Shown: positions 57,043 through 64,000 of the stretch, piece by piece
Layout: the number at the start of each line of letters is the position of its first letter
Numbering within the stretch: position 1 is the stretch's first letter
Source: Takakia lepidozioides
Lineage: Eukaryota; Streptophyta; Takakiopsida; Takakiales; Takakiaceae
Assembly (NCBI GenBank): GCA_030704615.1
Contig: CM060733.1
Span: forward strand, 39,928,001 to 39,992,000
Direction: 5' to 3'
Length of the DNA: 64,000 nt
Notes under the pieces: model-generated
Told to the model about the DNA's origin: nothing
What the model saw: the letters and a program-made list of their open reading frames with translations, nothing else
Databases searched by the model: none
Position numbers and translations under genes: made by a program

Positions 57043-60000
57043 TCACAGCACAGGGAATGGGCTCACAGCTTTTGACTTCCGTTTGAGCTTCCCGCGTTGC
57101 AGATTCTTGGGTGGCTTTAGCTTGTAGATTCGCACCATCCAATGGTGCGTCGTAAACACCTGTTCCACCCAATGACTCCTTAATGTACTTCTCCAGTGCA
57201 CAGTCTATGGCAAGTGAAGTCTAATGTGTGATACTTAGTGCAGTGCGCACTCCACATTGACAACGAGCTAGTGTGTCTCTCTCTCTTCCTCCCCTTGTTC
57301 CCTTTATCAGCCTGTGAACTATGCAGGATCAAGGACCATTTTGTTGACCACTGCTATGGCAAACCAGTTCCACATGAAGTCTTACAGTGTAGCTACTGTA
57401 GCCCAGTCTTCCAGCAAAGAGTGCGACGTCCATTACCTCCTCAAAATGAGTCAGTTTGAAATACTTCTTGCCAATTTCAGTTCTCCTGACACGGTCATAT
57501 CCTTTGCCATCCATTGTCGCCTCCGCAAACCTGGGCAAACACAGTCCCGTCATGATGGGGCCGACTTCAATTCTTCTGCATTTGATACTCTCCCCTTCCT
57601 TTCTACCATAACCCTTATTTTATCTGGCCGATTATCGATAACAGCCAAGGAGCCACTGGCTCTGCTTCTCCCTGTTTATGATCTCTCAGAAGCAACAAAC
57701 TCAAAGCCAAACACACACCCATAGGCACCTCCAACGGGTCTATTAGGTAGAATAATCTCAACATCCATAATCACATATACATCAGCTACAAACTGGCAGT
57801 CTAACAACAGCAACAATACCAGGTGTGCTCTTAACAGCATATAAGATTCGACAACGGACAGGAATGGCAGATCAGACAAATAACATATGAGGTACGAAAA
57901 TAAGATGATGAACACTCTACCGGCAGACAAGAAAGTGGGTAAGAGAGATTGAAAACTTAATGCTTGCCAAATGCCCAGAAACTCACCGATAATAGGACAG
58001 TTTGTACATGAGGGAATTCAGCATTGTGGGTGTTGCCTGTCCATCAATCCGGTACTGGCCGTCTCTCTGCGATCAGAACCTCTACCTTCAAAGTAAGTAA
58101 AGTTTGTAACATAGGTCAGACAGAACAAGCCTTCCAACTCTTGACGACCAAAATTAAAGAAAGAGATGTACTCACTGACCGATCCCTATGAACGGCATTT
58201 GGATGCTTCCTTGAGGTCAATGTCCTTGAAAAATACTCACCATTGCCAAGTGAATGACCCAAAAGAGTACAGGCTCTGCCCAGATTTCCCATGATGCTTA
58301 TCCACTGTAGAGGAGAGTACAGGAGATTTGGAGCTCAATTCAGGACGGACAGTTCTAACAGCCAGAGAGAGAACAAACAGATTGACCATTCCATGGCAAT
58401 GTTGGATATGAAGTTATCATCAGGGCCATCGTCCCTGCAGGATACTAAATCATCCTGGAGCCAGCTGAGGGGTAAGGATATATGAGACTCGCCCCCAGTT
58501 CGCCTCACAACCAACAACAATACAGTAATGTTAGTCTCTTCGCTGACAGCACACTAGGAGGTATGACGATTTTTTCAGTCCTGCTGTTTCTGGCCCTAGA
58601 GCTGGGAACAGATGTGGCAAATGTGGCAAATGTTTCGCTATGTCAAAGAAAAAGGAGTGAGAGAGAGAAGAAACAAAAAGGGTTATGGTCCACGGGGGAC
58701 CTGAGGTCCCTTGGGACATAGTAGAACTAGGGCTTGCACCACAATCACAGGCTTTATGGGTATGTGCTGCCGTTTTGGCTTGTGTATTTTTGTGGAATTT
58801 CCCTTAGCCATTAAGTCACCATAGGTTTCTTGCGACAAAGTAGAACTACAGGCTCACCTCGATTTCAGGCTTTATGGACTATTGCTACTGTTCTAGCTTC
58901 AGCCTTTTTGGTGGAATTTTGTTTTGCTCACAAAACTACGTTGAAAAGTCACACACTATCACTGTTTCTCTGATCGCTACAACCCTGTCTCAGTCAGCAT
59001 TTCCTGGCTTGCCAAGGTTCTGATAGAGGTTTTAATTTATTTAGTTTGTCCTGAGTTGTTTTCCCCTTTTTCTTGCCACTCTGTGAAGCAGTGCAAAAGA
59101 AGTAGAGAAAGAGGGTTTCTTACATGTCTTTAACAGGAGAAAGTAAGACTTACAAGGTAATCTGGTTCTTTGATATGGGGGAACACGCCACCTCCAATCC
59201 GAACCATCCAGAGAAATTTGTTGATATCGTCACTGGGATATCCCACTAGGCCTGTCCATCACAATGCAATGTGGACTGGAGATCACATAATTGGAAACTA
59301 GATGCCCACATCATGCCTTTGCTTGCATGCTTCAAATCAGACTGGCACCTCCATCTGCTATAAAGCTAAAAGCATACTTAACTACAAGACAAGATATTAG
59401 GCTTCGGCATGTCAAAAACAACCTAAAGACTATCTCACATTTCAGATACACGGAGATCATCAATCGTTGAAAGGAGAGAAAAGAGCCTTGGGGGTCAGGT
59501 AAGGGAAGAACTTTGTAACATCCACAAACAGTTACTGCAGGGTTCACACACACCTCCAAAAATGACAAATACATATTTCACATCCAAGCTTTGATAGATT
59601 TCCCAGGCCTGCCGTTCAGGCGATGACATAGCCATTCCCACTGTAGCAATATGTGTATTATTCCATGTATTATTGTCGACTATCACTGTTCGGTTCGCCA
59701 TTGCTGTTGTTTGATATCCATAATCCCACCACGATGCCACCTGGAAAAGAATCATTGCACAGGTTTCAGAAGAGTTGAATTTCAGAGCATGAAACAACAT
59801 TTATTTAGCACCCACCTCTCAAGATGAACTCTGTTGCAATCCGGACTAAACGCAGGACAAGAACCCACCAGCTATGTGCAGCAGCCTCTCTCCCTCTTTC
59901 TCGAGGGTATATTTTGTTTGTTGCACGTCACTGTCCTACAGGCTTTTTGGGCCTTCTCTGGATATTATGGCACTAGTCCTTCCTTTTCTTTATTTTCCTC

Positions 60001-63000
60001 TCTCAACTGAGATAACACTTTGAAGGGAAGAACCCAATGGGTGCTGTAAAACGATAAGCATTCCAAGGTCTTTAGTAACCATGGAAAAAGATTTTTCCTG
60101 CATGGAAAAGCCAATGACAACATACCTGTATCTCCGGTTCTCTCCTTCGACTCACCCTCCTCTCCTTAGTCCACCACATACACACATCTTATGGTACACA
60201 GCACTCCTAATACTCATGAAGAGATGTGTCAACAAGCAAAATGAAACTCTAAAGCCAGGAATCTGCTCACAAACAAACCTTGTCATCCTCGTTTGTGTTG
60301 TGGCTCAGCCAGGCATAGGCCTCTCGAAAATCATCAAACACATGGAACCCCTCGGCAGTTTGTGATGTGAGTACAATTGACGGTGCCGAATATGCTTCTG
60401 CTGCCGCCCACACACAATGTATCTGCATTTACATAGCCAAAGAAATAGGGCTTCTTGAATTCACAAAAGCTTGGTAAAAGGGGTGTTGCCTTTTTGAGGA
60501 GGTGGGAGAAAAAAGAGAAAGAACAGAAGGAGGAAAAAGGGAACCGTACAATGTCCACGAAAGTTCAAGAGAGTTTGACCATGCCCATAAACTATGGGTT
60601 ACCATTGTCATAATGCTCAGCACAGCCTAGATAACGATCAAGGTAACATAGTTGATTTTAGGGCTGACATTGACATACTATAGAATGGATCATGTTGATT
60701 CCAGCAGTCCAAACTTACTTCATTAATAAGGACGGGCTGCGGTTGCACTGTGTAAGCAAACGTAGAGAGATAAGAGAGTGCAAGAGTGAGAAGGAGAGAA
60801 AGTGTTTGTGGCCTATCAGTACAGACCACATAGAAGCTTGATAGCAAGACCAGCAGTACAATGCCGACTGCCGATGCCTCCAATGGCAGCACAGCCAGCA
60901 CCTTTTTTGGCACCTTCTTGTTGTCAATTTTCTCAGACGTTTCCTTCTCTTTCTTCCGGTTTCGCTTGGAAACCCGCTCCTTTCCCTTATCGCTCACAGC
61001 GTCTTTGATTTTTTCCTTTGTCACCTCCCTGCTGATGTTTGAAGTGGATGATGGCCCAGGAATTGAGTTTACAACAGAGCTCTCATCCTGTTCAGTTGTC
61101 CCCCAATCAACTGGTTAGCCAAGTAAGGGGAAGGGAATTCACAGTCAAGATAGAGATGACGGTTATGCAAGATGCCGCATGTGCATAACTCTGTCATTGC
61201 ACAAAGTTGTAGCCTCGAGGCCATTGAGCCCCCAGAGCATAAACCTATGGTTCACATTTGGCACTGGGAGAGCTAAGGAAGTCTAACCTGCAATTTCGAC
61301 TAAATCAGGGTTTAACCTCTACAAACTGAGCACCAACGTGGCGACAACAAGAAGACCCACTTCGCAAGCAGCCGTTTTCAAGGGCATCACCAAAATATTG
61401 ACTAACGCCCCAATGCGTTCGCAAGTACAGGACACACCCAAAGAGACGAACCAATCATATATGTCACTGAACCACAGCTGATACCACTTTGTGCGGTGCC
61501 TACTGATGAGTTCAGTTCTTAATTTGTAATTTTGTGTTGCTAATTTGACACTGAGACCAAGAAAAGCTCCGGGTACCCAATTTGCAGACGCTCCCACAGA
61601 TGGATGGATTAGAAACGATGCATGATGTCCAATGCAAAGCCGTAGGTGACATGAAAGCAAAAGTACAGCCGAAGTCCCCAAACGACTGGGGTAATGGTTC
61701 ATGTGTTAAGCCTCCCAAAAAAAAGATGTGAAAGACACAAAAAATTGAGAACTCACCTTCTCAGGTGTGCCTAGCAAAGAGGGAGATCGGGGTTGAAACT
61801 TGATGGAGCCTGTGAGGGTATCAAAAGCTGCCGATAGAGCAATGCCTGCTAAGATACAGGCTGCTGGAGCTAGGACAAGCATTAGCCGTACCTGCAGCCA
61901 CCATAAAGAAACACATATGAGAATGAACAGAGCATCCACCATCCATGGTACTCCCTCCAGGTAGCAGCATGATTGAACTCCTCTTGTTAATCCTTTCCTA
62001 CATCAATGTTAATCCTTTCCTTTCGATGTACTTACGGTTCAAGGCAGCCTCAGAGAGTACAAAATACTGAGACTAGCCTACAGTTTATAAAGAGCTCCCA
62101 AAACTGAGTGTGAAAGGTTCAACAGCAGAACACCCTATCCCATGCAGTCAACAAACTATAATCAAGCTTGAACTGCAGACAACCAGATGCATATTCTCTG
62201 TCTAATGCAAAGAAAGGGTGAACCTGGCCCTGATGAAGTCCAATACTTAGTGATACTTCCAACAATTCAATAGTACGGAACTCTCCAAACAGTGAATAGG
62301 TTTTCATCTGAACTAAAAATGACACTCAGCAAAGCTTAGTAAGGTAGACCTGTGAGGGTGAACACTCACCATCACACCTGAGAAGTAGACTGATGTCACA
62401 AGATATAGAATCACAAATATGCTGGAGTCAGAGAGAGGCAAAAAACATGCCTGCAAGTAAGGATCACCCAAATAAGTACTCAAACCAACACCCATTTATT
62501 TTGCGGTATAAAGCAAATACGAGAGCAATGCCTTAAAGACACACAGCATTCCGTGTCAATCCCCGAAGAGGTTACCAAATTAACTTTAGGCAATAGCCTT
62601 GTACCCATTGTTTCTGTGCCCATTTAGGAGAAGCAGGGGAAGGGCGGGGGTGGGAAGGGGGTTTCAAACTCTCTCAGAAGAGGAAAAGATCTCACAACCA
62701 TGCATTTACTACAAATATATCCTTAAAGTATTTAGTCCGCACCTACAAAGCCGTTATCAGACCCTTTTTACCCACTAGGATGTGAAACTCAGCTCAACAA
62801 ATGCACCCATTGCACTAGAGTGTTCTTCTAAGGGCTGCCATTAACATCACATTAACCAGCATGATGCAAATCCATCTCTGTCACTATCTCACATGCGCCT
62901 GTGGTTGCAGTGCAAATTGCACTGTGGAGACTAAGAGCAGAGAAAAAAGAGGGAGTGAGGGAGGGCCATCTAGTGGGTCGTGCACCTAAGCATCGTGCCA

Positions 63001-63857
63001 CAACATACATCGATGTCCAACCACACTTCCTAGCACACAATCCTAGAAAGCTAAGCCACAATGTATAATGTCATAACTAACTAGAAATAAATCATTTCTA
63101 GTTAACCATGACTAAAACCAAGACAAATGTTCAACCTCAGGCCCCTTCAGATCACTTTCCTGCAGTTTGTTGTTGAAGGTGGTGGAGGAGAGACGAGGAG
63201 AGAGAGATCCTTACAACTAAGCCTGCTGGTACCAGAAAGGCCAGAACATTGATATCCATGAAGTAGGACGGCCAAGTGGGAGGCTGGTGTTCACTGACAC
63301 TTGCAATTATTGGAATGTATTTACTTGCGTATGTCCTGGCCCACCCACAGCAACATATTGGGCAGTCAACAAAGCTGCAACTCATACTGACGCCTATATG
63401 ATTTGGCTACGCCCTACCCTAGCATGGACCCCAGGGGAAACTGAGCCTCCCAGAGCTAACTAACCACCAAGGTACAAAACTCAGCCAGTATTTCTCATAG
63501 AAACTTGCCAGCAGTAATTCAGTTGCAAGTCTGGAATTAGAAAGCGAAATCTTGATTCCAGAACTGCTAAAGCAACCTCCTCATGTGTACACATGTGGCT
63601 GGAGTTGCACTGCCTGTCAGACTGTAGTGGAGGGCAAGAGAGAGAAGTAAACACCAAGACTTAGAACCACAGAGGACTTGGCACCGTACAACCACAAAAA
63701 TGTACCAGAGAGAGATAAAAAGTGCCCACGACAGTCTACTGAGATACAGGAAATTACTTACGGATCAAGCAGACTTAAACTGCGTCCACTCCATCCCTTA
63801 GTGGGGCTCGCTGCCACCAGGGCTATTAGAATACCAACCAGTAAGAATGCACCAGCC
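57043..63857 (-). CDS. STT3B: STT3B, catalytic subunit of oligosaccharyltransferase (5' exons outside window)
   Basis: Transfers the dolichol-linked glycan to Asn-X-Ser/Thr in the ER lumen. Minus-strand exons: 63857-63762, 63335-63215, 62450-62370, 61891-61757, 61087-60827, 60422-60279, 59740-59554, 59251-59154, 58066-57987, 57530-57437 and 57159-57043, giving 470 residues to a TGA. Every junction is GT-AG and phase-consistent. Landmarks: [36 protein letters not shown], containing the SVSEHQP loop; a Lys/Glu-rich insert ([13 protein letters not shown]) before [13 protein letters not shown], which together with the overall match favours the B over the A paralogue; the invariant WWDYG with glycosylation sequon cluster [39 protein letters not shown]; and a basic C-terminus. 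Upstream transmembrane helices and the first DXD motif would be beyond 64000. Confidence 0.96.
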
Positions 63858-64000
63858 CTGCACCATCATGGCCCATCGGTGTCACCCTGCTTCTTAGATA
63901 TATAAAGTCGCCATTCCCCAGGTAAAACACTCTTTCGATTCATTCAGCCCAATCCCAAAAAGATTGATATGACATGAAGGGAATACCATCCCTTCACTTT
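63858..64000 (-). other. STT3B intron, upstream exon not in window
   Basis: No continuation of the STT3B frame was found upstream of the GTGCAG acceptor at 63858-63863. Confidence 0.6.

Overview
This window is nuclear DNA from a land plant. It has two multi-exon host genes with GT-AG introns, an expanded family of long PLS-class PPR-DYW genes and gene fragments, and a heavy load of DNA transposons. The many near-identical PPR-DYW cassettes suggest a non-seed plant (bryophyte, lycophyte or fern). The sequence does not settle which.

Layout. (1) 1-8627, minus strand: the 5' two thirds of a DENN-domain gene (AVL9/DENND-like Rab regulator family), with 13 exons mapped here and the 3' end beyond position 1. 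A LINE remnant sits in one intron. (2) 8628-12736: no host gene recognised; microsatellites and one arm of a wide inverted repeat (10760-10990, partner at 36357-36606). (3) 12737-31300: an 18.6 kb Mutator-like element (MULE) with ~400 bp terminal inverted repeats (TIRs). It carries two convergent genes. On the plus strand is a zinc-finger / Gln-Thr repeat / SUMO-interaction-motif / Ulp1-protease gene; on the minus strand is a MULE transposase that starts just inside the right TIR. The 6.67 kb intron of the Ulp1 gene holds a second transposase-like pseudogene fused to a ribosomal protein L23 fragment, and a five-copy array of PPR-leader ('PDF motif') segments. (4) 31301-36830: tandem repeats and TE-like debris, including an ORF with three 31-residue repeats. 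(5) 36830-39250, minus: a PPR-DYW pseudogene. (6) 40032-47234: a 7.2 kb Pack-MULE-like element with ~250 bp TIRs and a perfect 9-bp target-site duplication. It carries two PPR-DYW cassettes tail to tail and a zinc-finger ORF homologous to the one in the 18.6 kb MULE. (7) 47528-50779, plus: an intact 1083-codon PPR-DYW gene with an N-terminal OSB-type PDF motif and a duplicated start codon region. (8) 51984-52878: a broken 2-oxoglutarate dioxygenase gene. (9) 53008-55615: two TTAA-flanked piggyBac-like MITEs. (10) 55792-56430: a retrotransposon gag remnant. (11) 57043-63857, minus: eleven 3' exons of STT3B, the oligosaccharyltransferase catalytic subunit; the 5' end is beyond position 64000.

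How the parts relate. The host genes serve vesicle traffic (DENN), organelle RNA editing (PPR-DYW) and ER N-glycosylation (STT3B), with no visible functional coupling. The main story is interaction between MULEs and the PPR family. PPR coding cassettes and PPR leader segments have been carried or duplicated in two separate MULE-associated regions, next to an intact PPR gene that shares the same leader motif. Exon boundaries were inferred by eye from reading-frame continuity, splice consensus and remembered family sequence; no alignment or transcript data were available.
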